This document shows positions 7,182 to 14,196 of a stretch of 64,000 nt of DNA, in pieces; position 1 is the first letter of the stretch, and every line of letters starts with the position of its first letter. This stretch comes from a virus. The position numbers and the translations under genes are program-made. Location: positions 62,001 through 126,000 of IMG/VR virus record IMGVR_UViG_3300023239_000322; one strand, 5' to 3'. The notes under the pieces are model-generated. The model did no database searches. It worked only from the letters and a program-made list of their open reading frames with translations, and was not told the origin of the DNA.

Positions 7182-9926
7182 ATGAATGTTTTTGACCTCT
7201 TTAAAGAATCCTATGGCGTTGGCGTAGTAGCCAGCAAGGCCCAAACAAAAGATCCACGGTATAGTCACAGTGTCACTGTTGACGTAAAGCCTGATACTTC
7301 TAAGAAGAACAGAAAAGCGTTAGGATTATCTGAAGCACAACGAGAGGATGGTTCTTTTGCAAGCAGGGACGAGTTTTATAAAAACATGTATCCCATGGCA
7401 TTAAAGGCAGTTAGCAAATTAGGATTACAGATTCCACCTGAGTTGTTAATTACCCAATGGGGATTTGAGAGTGGATGGGGTTCTAAAGTTTCTGGCGATA
7501 ATAACTTTTTTGGTATTAAAGCCGATAAAGGTTACGAAGGTGACAGTAAAGAAGTTGCTACATCTGAATATGAAGATGGTGAGAAAGTAAACATCAAAGA
7601 TAAGTTTAGATCCTATGACAACGTAGACGACGCAGTAGATGACTATGTAGATTTTATTAAAAGTAACCCAAGATATACAGAAGCAGGCGTATTCGATGCT
7701 AAGAACAGTGAAGAGTACATGGCTGCTTTACAAAAAGCAGGATACGCAACTGACCCTGAGTATACAGATAAGATTCTAAAACAAGAGGCTATTACTAAAA
7801 AACAAATTGCAAAAGTTGTTCCACCTGAAGAACAGGAAAAACTTAAAGCGGAGCAACCAACAGTTTCTACAACACCCCGGGCGGCAGAGCCTGCTACCCC
7901 AGAATACGATGCATTTGGAAATGTAGTTACTGATAAAGGATTTGATCCGGATAACAGAAAAGCCCAACGGGCGGCAAATAATGTTGCTAAGAGCGACACA
8001 AAACAGGCAAGAGACGATGCTATTAATGCAGAGTTAGGTGGAGCAGATTCCGCTGGTGCAACACAAAGCACAACAACTCCAGCAGGATCGGCTGGCAGTG
8101 CGTACAGTATTAAGCCAGGCGACACGCTAAGTAAGATTGCTAAAAACAATGGCACTACTGTTAGCGCATTAATGAAAGCAAATCCTCAAATTAAGGATGC
8201 TAACAACATTAAAGCTGGTGCAAAATTAAACTTAACGACTCCAACACAAAAAGAACCTGCTGACGACAGCAACAAGTACGCACAAGCAGGCAAAACAGCC
8301 TTGCCTGATTCTGTAAGTGTAAAACAACGTGAACTAGACGATGCACAAGCAGGACTTGAAGCAATCACGTTAAACGGCACACAGGAAGAAGTAGCAAAAG
8401 CACAAGCAGATGTAGGCAGATTAACGAACGCAGTACAGTTTAACAAAGCCATGCAAGCAGGTGGTGTAGAGGGTCCCGGCACACTTACGAAAGATGACAC
8501 TAAGTATCTCAGAGACAAAGAAGGTGCATTGTTACAAGGCAAAGACGATGTAACAAGTATTGCAGACGATGACCTAAACCGTAGACGTGCTGAAGCCTAT
8601 GCGAATCAGCAAGAAAAAATGGGCAATACTGAAATAGCAGATGCCGCTCGTGCTGAAGCCAAGAGACACGAAGCATTACGCAACGAAAAGTTAACAAAAG
8701 GTATTACCTTTGGTCAAGGTTCTTTAGAACAGCAAGAACAACAAATGAAGCAGTGGGATAAGACTAACGCAGAAGGTGGAGATCCTACACAGAGTTGGAA
8801 AGGTGGTGTAATTACTGATCCAACGGAACTTACAGACTGGCAAAAAAGAAATCAAGAAGCAGATCAAAAACAAAAAGAACAAGGCAACTACACTGTCACT
8901 AAAGACATTGACGCCCTTAGAAAAGAAGTAGAACCCACTGTAGAACCTACTGTAGAACCTAAAGTAGACATGAGTACTGCTGGTCAAGCTGGAACCGACG
9001 ACTTTATGAAGTCTGGTCCTGGTACTACACCAGAAAAGCCTGTTGTAAGCACAACACCAACAGGTCCTGAAGTAGACGACATATCAAAGGACTTTCCAGC
9101 AACACCTAAAGTTGACCCTTATCCTAATCCAGGTTACAAAGATGAAGAACTTAGAATTTATAACCAGTTAAGTGATGGGCAAAAGGCAAAAGTTGTTGGT
9201 GACTTTGAAAAGTCTAAAAATAACACTGCCCAGCAAAGAAAGAATATTACACCAGGTACTGGACCAACAAGTATCCCAGATGCTAAACCAAGATCATTAC
9301 TGGATATCAAACACCAACAGACACTGAGTGACATTGAAGGTGGTAAGGTATTAGTAGACCCTGCACAAGCTCGTGAAATTAGTAAAGCATTGACACAAAA
9401 CTACCCAAGTATTCAGGCAAGAAATGCCGCTATAGAAAAGTTGCGTTATACTGCACCAAGTCTACAGGATATACAAAAAGTCCCGGCGCCTATTGTGGAT
9501 AAAAGCACAACGCTTGATACTAACACAGCACGAAATATAAACATAGCAACCAATAAGATAGGTGATGCTTACGGAGTATTAAGTCGAACAAACGCAAACG
9601 TACCAGCCGCTAAAACAACTGCCCCTAGGAGTGCTGTAGGTCAAGCAACAATAGGATCAAAGCAAACAGTAGGCGTAACAGATCAGCAAAGAGCGCAACG
9701 GCAAGCAGATGCAGATGCTAGGAAAGCACAGCAAGAAGCACAAAAGGCAGAAGCGACGGCGAAACAAGAAGCACAAAAAGCAGAACAAGAACGTAAGCGA
9801 CAACAGCAAGCACAACAGAGGCCAGTAGTAACAACCGGATCAACACAAACAGTTAAGCCAGTTAGGTTTAGTCCTAGCGGCGGCATTGCAGGTGAAAGTG
9901 CCATCTTTAGGGCTATAAACAAGTGA
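7182..9926 (+). CDS. Large virion protein with glucosaminidase and LysM domains
   Basis: 914 residues. An FlgJ/LytG-type glucosaminidase domain spans about 55-205; FESGWGSKVSGDNNFFGIKA carries the expected catalytic Glu and N-F-F-G-I motif. A LysM domain (SIKPGDTLSKIAKNNGTT, about 308-352) binds peptidoglycan. The rest is low-complexity: VEPTVEP repeats near 585 and an Ala/Gln/Glu/Lys-rich helical tail (about 826-875). The first residues, MNVFDLFKES, resemble the capsid-targeting leaders of the following genes. It has a late promoter and probably travels in the virion, cutting cell wall at entry or assembly. Confidence 0.8.
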   Translation: MNVFDLFKESYGVGVVASKAQTKDPRYSHSVTVDVKPDTSKKNRKALGLSEAQREDGSFASRDEFYKNMYPMALKAVSKLGLQIPPELLITQWGFESGWGSKVSGDNNFFGIKADKGYEGDSKEVATSEYEDGEKVNIKDKFRSYDNVDDAVDDYVDFIKSNPRYTEAGVFDAKNSEEYMAALQKAGYATDPEYTDKILKQEAITKKQIAKVVPPEEQEKLKAEQPTVSTTPRAAEPATPEYDAFGNVVTDKGFDPDNRKAQRAANNVAKSDTKQARDDAINAELGGADSAGATQSTTTPAGSAGSAYSIKPGDTLSKIAKNNGTTVSALMKANPQIKDANNIKAGAKLNLTTPTQKEPADDSNKYAQAGKTALPDSVSVKQRELDDAQAGLEAITLNGTQEEVAKAQADVGRLTNAVQFNKAMQAGGVEGPGTLTKDDTKYLRDKEGALLQGKDDVTSIADDDLNRRRAEAYANQQEKMGNTEIADAARAEAKRHEALRNEKLTKGITFGQGSLEQQEQQMKQWDKTNAEGGDPTQSWKGGVITDPTELTDWQKRNQEADQKQKEQGNYTVTKDIDALRKEVEPTVEPTVEPKVDMSTAGQAGTDDFMKSGPGTTPEKPVVSTTPTGPEVDDISKDFPATPKVDPYPNPGYKDEELRIYNQLSDGQKAKVVGDFEKSKNNTAQQRKNITPGTGPTSIPDAKPRSLLDIKHQQTLSDIEGGKVLVDPAQAREISKALTQNYPSIQARNAAIEKLRYTAPSLQDIQKVPAPIVDKSTTLDTNTARNINIATNKIGDAYGVLSRTNANVPAAKTTAPRSAVGQATIGSKQTVGVTDQQRAQRQADADARKAQQEAQKAEATAKQEAQKAEQERKRQQQAQQRPVVTTGSTQTVKPVRFSPSGGIAGESAIFRAINK

Positions 9927-10198
9927 AAGTAGTGGACATACAGTTTGATTTACTATGTAAATGGTCTAAGGCACCACCGACATACAGGTTGTACTGTAAC
10001 GGAGATTTACTAACAGAGCGCACATATACTTTTGATAACACAAAAGCGTTCGTGCGTGAACTGTCAAAGGTAGAACTACCAGCAGGAGAAAGTGAATTTG
10101 TTGTTGAGAACATTAATCCTGAATTAGGGACATTTGATGTGTGTAACATCTGGATCGCTGGTAAAGAAACAAATAGTCTTAAGTTTACGGTAGCATAA
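9923..10198 (+). CDS. Small beta-rich protein, possible sugar-binding module
   Basis: 91 residues, starting in an overlap with the end of the glucosaminidase gene. PPTYRLYCNGDLLTERTYTF and GESEFVVENINPE fit strands of the same beta-sandwich type as the protein at 6714, but shorter. No catalytic motif. It may be an accessory virion protein. Function inferred only from pattern and place. Confidence 0.55.
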   Translation: MKVVDIQFDLLCKWSKAPPTYRLYCNGDLLTERTYTFDNTKAFVRELSKVELPAGESEFVVENINPELGTFDVCNIWIAGKETNSLKFTVA

Positions 10199-10201
10199 AT
10201 A
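10194..10201 (+). promoter_or_regulatory. T4-type late promoter octamer
   Basis: CATAAATA followed by C, 18 bases before the ATG at 10220, with an AAAGG ribosome site between. Confidence 0.65.
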
Positions 10202-10219
10202 CAAAAAAAGGTTAGTAAA

Positions 10220-10624
10220 ATGAAAGCAACAGACATTATTGAAGAAGGCATTTTAAGCGACATGGCTGCCAAAAGCGAGCAGGATCATGAGATCCAAATG
10301 GCTCGTGGGCAGTTATATAAGACAGCAAAGTATGCTATTGAACTACACAACATGTTAAAAGGCATTAGCGAAGAGCAAGGCTTAGAAGCATGGGTTCAAG
10401 CAAAGATTACTAAAGCCGCAGACTACTTGGGTGCTGTTAAGCATTACTTAGAATATGAAATGTTATCTAACGGTGAGATGCCAGTAGAAGCAGTTGAGCC
10501 TGAAGTTGAAACAGAATTAGAGTTAGGTGAGACTACTACAGCAGGTGGAGTTGCAACCAGTATGAGCGGCAACGGATTTGCTAGTGGCGGCCCAGGTGAT
10601 AAGAAAAAGGTTATTAAACGATAA
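10220..10624 (+). CDS. Late protein with capsid-targeting-like leader
   Basis: 134 residues, acidic, mostly helical. It begins MKATDIIEEG, one of a set of short N-terminal leaders in this block that resemble the T4 capsid-targeting sequence and contain an [I/L/F]-x-E site for a gp21-type prohead protease. The C terminus is Gly/Ser-rich and ends in KKKVIKR. A late promoter precedes it and it overlaps the next start (TAATG). Likely an internal head or scaffold-associated protein. Confidence 0.65.
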   Translation: MKATDIIEEGILSDMAAKSEQDHEIQMARGQLYKTAKYAIELHNMLKGISEEQGLEAWVQAKITKAADYLGAVKHYLEYEMLSNGEMPVEAVEPEVETELELGETTTAGGVATSMSGNGFASGGPGDKKKVIKR

Positions 10625-11229
10625 TGAGTAACGATATCTACAAAATACTAGAAGGTATGGACAGCATTAAGTCTAGTCATAAAGACCAGGTTAAAGGATC
10701 TGACAGGCCCAGTAAGGGCGAAAAGAAGTATGATGGTCCTTATACTAAACATCCTTTCCAGGGTAAACTTGTGGGTGAAGTTAAAGAAGATGAGTTATCA
10801 GAAGAGTTTGACAAGTTTGATAACTCAGAACTAGTAACAGAGGCACAGTTTGATGAAGCCGCAGGCGAGAAAGACGCTTGCTACCATAAGGTCAAGTCAC
10901 GTTACAAAGTGTGGCCCAATGCATACGCAGGTGGTGCATTACTTAAGTGCCGTAAAGTTGGTGCCAAGAACTGGGGCAATACGGGTAAAAAGAAAAGCAA
11001 CGAAAACGTAGAGCTTGATAACAAATTAGATGTTAAAAAGTTGTTAACTAGCCTTAGTAATAGTAAAACCGTTAATAGTGACAGACTTGTAGACGCAATT
11101 GAAATGCGGTTCATGCATAACATGACCTACAAAGAAATAGGCGAAGAATTAGGTGTTGGTCCTCAAAGAGCCGCTACGATTATTGGAAAAGCACTACGCT
11201 TACTGAGGGCGCAATACGCTAGGCCTTAG
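10624..11229 (+). CDS. Head-block protein with a C-terminal sigma-region-4-like helix-turn-helix
   Basis: 201 residues. The leader MSNDIYKILEGM fits the neighbouring set. The middle (about 88-122) holds a basic Cys-containing motif, ACYHKVKSRYKVWPNAYAGG then ALLKCRKVGAKNWG, which recurs in marine T4-like phage proteins and in some large viruses. The C terminus (about 160-198), RFMHNMTYKEIGEELGVG followed by RAATIIGKALRLLR, matches sigma70 region 4, the -35-recognition helix-turn-helix. The combination is odd: either a DNA-binding internal protein or a transcription factor delivered with, or made for, the virion. Confidence 0.65.
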   Translation: MSNDIYKILEGMDSIKSSHKDQVKGSDRPSKGEKKYDGPYTKHPFQGKLVGEVKEDELSEEFDKFDNSELVTEAQFDEAAGEKDACYHKVKSRYKVWPNAYAGGALLKCRKVGAKNWGNTGKKKSNENVELDNKLDVKKLLTSLSNSKTVNSDRLVDAIEMRFMHNMTYKEIGEELGVGPQRAATIIGKALRLLRAQYARP

Positions 11230-11262
11230 ACTTTAAAAAAATGGATTAGGCATAGAATAGAA

Positions 11263-11496
11263 ATGAGAATAACAGACTTTATAACAGAAAAATGCTGGAA
11301 AGGCTGCGATCTGCTCGACCAGGTGATCATGGCGACCAGCCCAGACGCCTTTGCGCAGTTTCAGGCTCGCTTGGATATGCTACCTAAGCCTAATGACCGT
11401 TTACGCAAAACTATGCTCACGCCTGCTCCCTGGTTGAGCAGAGAAGACCCAAACAAAAACCGAACTGGCAAAGCCAAGAACGTTGTTACCAAATGA
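11263..11496 (+). CDS. Small late protein with capsid-targeting-like leader
   Basis: 77 residues beginning MRITDFITEKCWKGC. The leader ends with an I-T-E site. The remainder is basic (tail NKNRTGKAKNVVTK), as expected of a protein that contacts packaged DNA. It overlaps the next start through ATGA. Several marine T4-like phages carry short proteins with an EKCW segment after the leader; I know of no assigned role. Confidence 0.6.
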   Translation: MRITDFITEKCWKGCDLLDQVIMATSPDAFAQFQARLDMLPKPNDRLRKTMLTPAPWLSREDPNKNRTGKAKNVVTK

Positions 11497-11648
11497 CCTT
11501 AATAGTAGAAGAAATTACAATTTGTAGAGGGTGCTGGCATCCCGCACACTGTGGACACAGTTGTGTAGATGAGGACTGTGATTACTGCTCGGAATGCCAT
11601 TGTGAAAAATGTAGAGAAGAACATGCGAGCAAGCGAAATAATACGTGA
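11493..11648 (+). CDS. Small cysteine-rich putative zinc-binding protein (51 aa)
   Basis: 51 residues with nine Cys and five His in a stretch of about 35 residues: CRGCWHPAHCGHSC, then CDYCSECHCEKC. The CxxC pairs suggest one or two zinc sites. Its start overlaps the previous stop (ATGA) and its end overlaps the next gene, so it is embedded in the operon and probably translated. Function unknown; it could be a small redox or protein-interaction module. Confidence 0.6.
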   Translation: MTLIVEEITICRGCWHPAHCGHSCVDEDCDYCSECHCEKCREEHASKRNNT

Positions 11649-11844
11649 AGAGCCAGTAGCCAGTAGTTGGATTACTGACTTGGATTATTTTGTTTTTGAT
11701 AACGGTGGTACCGCTGTTAGAATGAAAACCAAAGGTGGTGGAGAGTACTATATAGATGGTGCATCTCAGACTGACTACGATAGATGGATGCAGGCAATAA
11801 GCAAAGGCAAACACTGGTGGTCGGACATCAAATATTCTTATTAA
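11623..11844 (+). CDS. Small late protein with capsid-targeting-like leader
   Basis: 73 residues beginning MRASEIIREEPV; the leader contains I-R-E. The body (WITDLDYFVFDNGG, then DYDRWMQAISKGKHWW) looks like a small alpha/beta domain. I start at 11623 rather than the upstream in-frame ATG at 11569 because only this start gives the shared leader. It overlaps the Cys-rich gene by 26 bases. Confidence 0.6.
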   Translation: MRASEIIREEPVASSWITDLDYFVFDNGGTAVRMKTKGGGEYYIDGASQTDYDRWMQAISKGKHWWSDIKYSY

Positions 11845-11859
11845 TAAAGGAAATTAAAA

Positions 11860-11913
11860 ATGGCAAGAATTAAACAAATGGTCACTAAGGCACACAGAGT
11901 CCAAGGTCGATAA
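11860..11913 (+). CDS. Possible 17-residue peptide gene
   Basis: ATG at 11860 after an AAAGGA ribosome site encodes a basic 17-residue peptide starting MARIKQMVTKAHR. Its stop lies within the late promoter octamer of the next gene. The ribosome site is good, but a peptide this short cannot be confirmed from one genome. Confidence 0.3.
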   Translation: MARIKQMVTKAHRVQGR

Positions 11914-11916
11914 ATA
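11909..11916 (+). promoter_or_regulatory. Late promoter with ATG at the predicted +1
   Basis: GATAAATA followed by five bases and then the ATG at 11922. In T4 the late octamer spans -13 to -6, so the A of ATG is predicted to be the first transcribed base. No Shine-Dalgarno is present in the five bases. Confidence 0.65.
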
Positions 11917-11921
11917 CTACT

Positions 11922-12329
11922 ATGCTTATAAGAGAATTGTTTGAAGACCAGAGTCCAGTAGCACCGTTAAATAGACCGTTGCCAGACACCCCCACCGATA
12001 CAGACCTAGCACAATTAGGTCCTGACGCTGAAACAATTATGGCTATTACACAAGATGCTGGCACAAGAGCCGCCATTAAAGCACTAGCAAGTAAAATTGC
12101 TCGTAAAGAACAGTCATCTGACTCTAAAACATATAGAGACGCACCTTATTTACAGTTAGTGACAAGTATGGGACAGCACCCAGAGTTAGCTGATGAGTAT
12201 AATCGAATCAGCAGTACTGCTGTACGTAAACAGCAACAACAACAACAAGCACAACAGCAGGCACAACAACAACGCCCAGGCAGTAGTTTATCTACGATCA
12301 AGTCAACTGGCACAATTGCACCTTCGTAA
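11922..12329 (+). CDS. Late protein with capsid-targeting-like leader and Gln-rich tail
   Basis: 135 residues beginning MLIRELFEDQSP; the leader carries L-F-E. A Pro/Thr/Asp-rich linker (about 15-35) precedes a helical region, then a run of Gln and Ala (about 103-118) and a Ser-rich end. The CAA-repeat DNA that encodes the Gln run is prone to slippage. Predicted to be made from a leaderless late mRNA. Probably an internal head protein. Confidence 0.6.
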   Translation: MLIRELFEDQSPVAPLNRPLPDTPTDTDLAQLGPDAETIMAITQDAGTRAAIKALASKIARKEQSSDSKTYRDAPYLQLVTSMGQHPELADEYNRISSTAVRKQQQQQQAQQQAQQQRPGSSLSTIKSTGTIAPS

Positions 12330-12368
12330 TTTAATTTATTCAACAAGAACAAAGGAGGTTAAAATCGT

Positions 12369-13022
12369 ATGTATGTATGGAACCACATAGATAATATAGA
12401 TCCAGATATGGTTCTAGAAATTAAAGATTATTATAGAAACAGTTACAGTTTACAAAAAGAAGTACAAAAAATAATCTATGAACAAGACAACGGTTTTGTA
12501 AAGTTAAAAACAGAGGACGTATTTGAAAAATGTCCTAAGTTTACATATTGGTGCGAAGATGTTGCAAAGATTAAGATAGATTATATAGGATATCTAATCA
12601 GTGCTCCGTTTTATACTTTAAAACATTGCCACATAGACACAGACACTACTGGCGTAGGAATTAACTTTCCTGTATCTGGTTGTGATCACACTGAAACAAT
12701 ATTCTACGAACCCAACAATAATGTAAGAAGTGTATTGCTTGACGAACATGCCCATAAAACTCGCATTGTTTGTTATAGCGACAACTGGGTACAACTAACA
12801 AAATACAGTTTACACACACCCACAATATGCATTAACACTATACCGCATGTATTCACAAATACCGGAGAAGGACTCCGTATATCAATGACTGTGAGATGTA
12901 CTCCAGATACCGTGCCTTTTAAATTAATGAAAGGCTGGGACACCAGCAAAGATGCTATAAGATGGGGAGTTGATTGGTATGAAAGTTGGTACGGGCACCC
13001 TAAACCACCGGAGAATAGTTAA
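12369..13022 (+). CDS. Putative 2-oxoglutarate/Fe(II) oxygenase, copy 1
   Basis: 217 residues. HIDTDTTGVGINFPVSGCDH (about 93-112) supplies the HxD iron ligands in a jelly-roll strand, IPHVFTNTGEGLRISMTVR (about 158-176) supplies the distal His and the Arg that binds 2-oxoglutarate. A strong AGGAGG lies 10 bases before the ATG. The next gene is a paralogue with the same motifs, so this is a tandem duplication. Substrate unknown; small-molecule, protein or sugar hydroxylation are all possible. Confidence 0.6.
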   Translation: MYVWNHIDNIDPDMVLEIKDYYRNSYSLQKEVQKIIYEQDNGFVKLKTEDVFEKCPKFTYWCEDVAKIKIDYIGYLISAPFYTLKHCHIDTDTTGVGINFPVSGCDHTETIFYEPNNNVRSVLLDEHAHKTRIVCYSDNWVQLTKYSLHTPTICINTIPHVFTNTGEGLRISMTVRCTPDTVPFKLMKGWDTSKDAIRWGVDWYESWYGHPKPPENS

Positions 13023-13595
13023 ATGTGGTACTGGAACTGGCTGGATTGTGATGAGCGTGTAACACATGACATACAGCGTTATTACAACACAAGTCAGGAT
13101 CTACAATGGATTGTGAAAAAAGCAATAGCAGGGGCATATCATACGTTTGTGCGGATGGATCTTCAGGGGTTTGTAGACAACTGCCCGTTACTTACACGAT
13201 GGATGAAGCGTAACAACGTATATCCAGCTTATATGATATTCTTTGTATCAAGCCCGCATGACGATCCCGACTACAAACACACTGATATAGACGAAGCTGG
13301 TGTATCTATTAATTTTCCCATAGCAAATTGTCTAGGCACTTCATGTATATTTTATCACAAACCAGATGATCTGAAGATTAATCTAGTTGACTTAGGTAAC
13401 GGACATGTGTATAATGATTGTTTAACAGAAAAAAAGTGGCACGAGCATTCAAGATACGAACTAGTAAAACCTATAATAATGAATAATCAAGTACCTCATA
13501 GGTTTACAAATCCTAAAGACTCTGTTAGAATATCGTTTAGTATTAGGCTTGATCCTACAAAAGAATTACCAACACACTTAATCAAGGAAAATTAA
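13023..13595 (+). CDS. Putative 2-oxoglutarate/Fe(II) oxygenase, copy 2
   Basis: 190 residues, paralogous to the gene just upstream: both start MxxWNxxD, and share HTDIDEAGVSINFPIANC (HxD) and VPHRFTNPKDSVRISFSIR (distal His and Arg). It begins immediately after the previous stop and overlaps the next start. Divergence between the copies is high, so they probably have different substrates. Confidence 0.6.
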   Translation: MWYWNWLDCDERVTHDIQRYYNTSQDLQWIVKKAIAGAYHTFVRMDLQGFVDNCPLLTRWMKRNNVYPAYMIFFVSSPHDDPDYKHTDIDEAGVSINFPIANCLGTSCIFYHKPDDLKINLVDLGNGHVYNDCLTEKKWHEHSRYELVKPIIMNNQVPHRFTNPKDSVRISFSIRLDPTKELPTHLIKEN

Positions 13596-13849
13596 TGAAA
13601 ATTTATAACACTGAACAAAAAGCAAAACTTAATCAGGTTATTAACGAAGGCATTGCAGTTATGCAAGAAGTCGAAGACCTTAATGCTGGTCTTAGCGATA
13701 CTATTAAAGCAGTAGCAGAGTCTATGGACATTAAACCTTCAGTGCTTAAAAAAGCAATTAGAATTGCATTTAAATCAAAACTTGGTGAAACTACTCAAGA
13801 CCACGAAGAAACTGTAAATATCCTAGAAACTGTCGGCAAGACACTCTAA
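13595..13849 (+). CDS. dsbA: DsbA-like double-stranded-DNA-binding protein
   Basis: 84 residues, helical and charged. The C-terminal half (SMDIKPSVLKKAIRIAFKSK, then DHEETVNILETVGK) has the layout of T4 DsbA, a small dsDNA-binding protein (about 89 residues) that binds near late promoters. Resemblance is judged by eye. This dsbA is the phage protein and is unrelated to the disulfide oxidoreductase of the same name. Coupled to its upstream neighbour by TAATG. Confidence 0.5.
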   Translation: MKIYNTEQKAKLNQVINEGIAVMQEVEDLNAGLSDTIKAVAESMDIKPSVLKKAIRIAFKSKLGETTQDHEETVNILETVGKTL

Positions 13850-14131
13850 TTGGGAAACATCAAAAACTTTTGGGTTAACAGTTATAAAAGTGACCACATA
13901 GCGTTCTATCTTGAACTAATTAGTTTTGTTACAACAGTTGGTGCTAGTGCAACCTTGGCGTTTACAGCAGACGCCCCGAATATGATTGTGATATACCCCG
14001 GCTTCTTTGTTGGGTGTATTACGGGTGCAATAGCATACTTGCGTAGAAGGTTACCTTTTCCGTTTTTGTTAACTAGCTGGTTTGCATGTGTTAACATATT
14101 TGGATATGGTGTAGCATCTGGATGGTGGTAA
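13850..14131 (+). CDS. Small inner-membrane protein
   Basis: 93 residues starting at TTG directly after the previous stop. Three hydrophobic segments (about 20-40, 45-62, 70-90) predict a membrane protein; a basic RRRLPF lies between the second and third. Similar small membrane proteins ending in G-Y-G-V-A-x-G-W-W occur in marine T4-like phages, to my memory without function. Confidence 0.6.
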   Translation: MGNIKNFWVNSYKSDHIAFYLELISFVTTVGASATLAFTADAPNMIVIYPGFFVGCITGAIAYLRRRLPFPFLLTSWFACVNIFGYGVASGWW

Positions 14132-14196
14132 TATGTCTTGGCAATGAAAACTTATTCGATAGACTTCCCCTTTACCGATTATAGTACAATAAACAT

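Noticed and set aside
12226-12285. CAA/CAG repeat as a microsatellite or regulatory repeat
   Set aside because: It encodes a Gln/Ala run in frame within a supported gene; listed under that gene.
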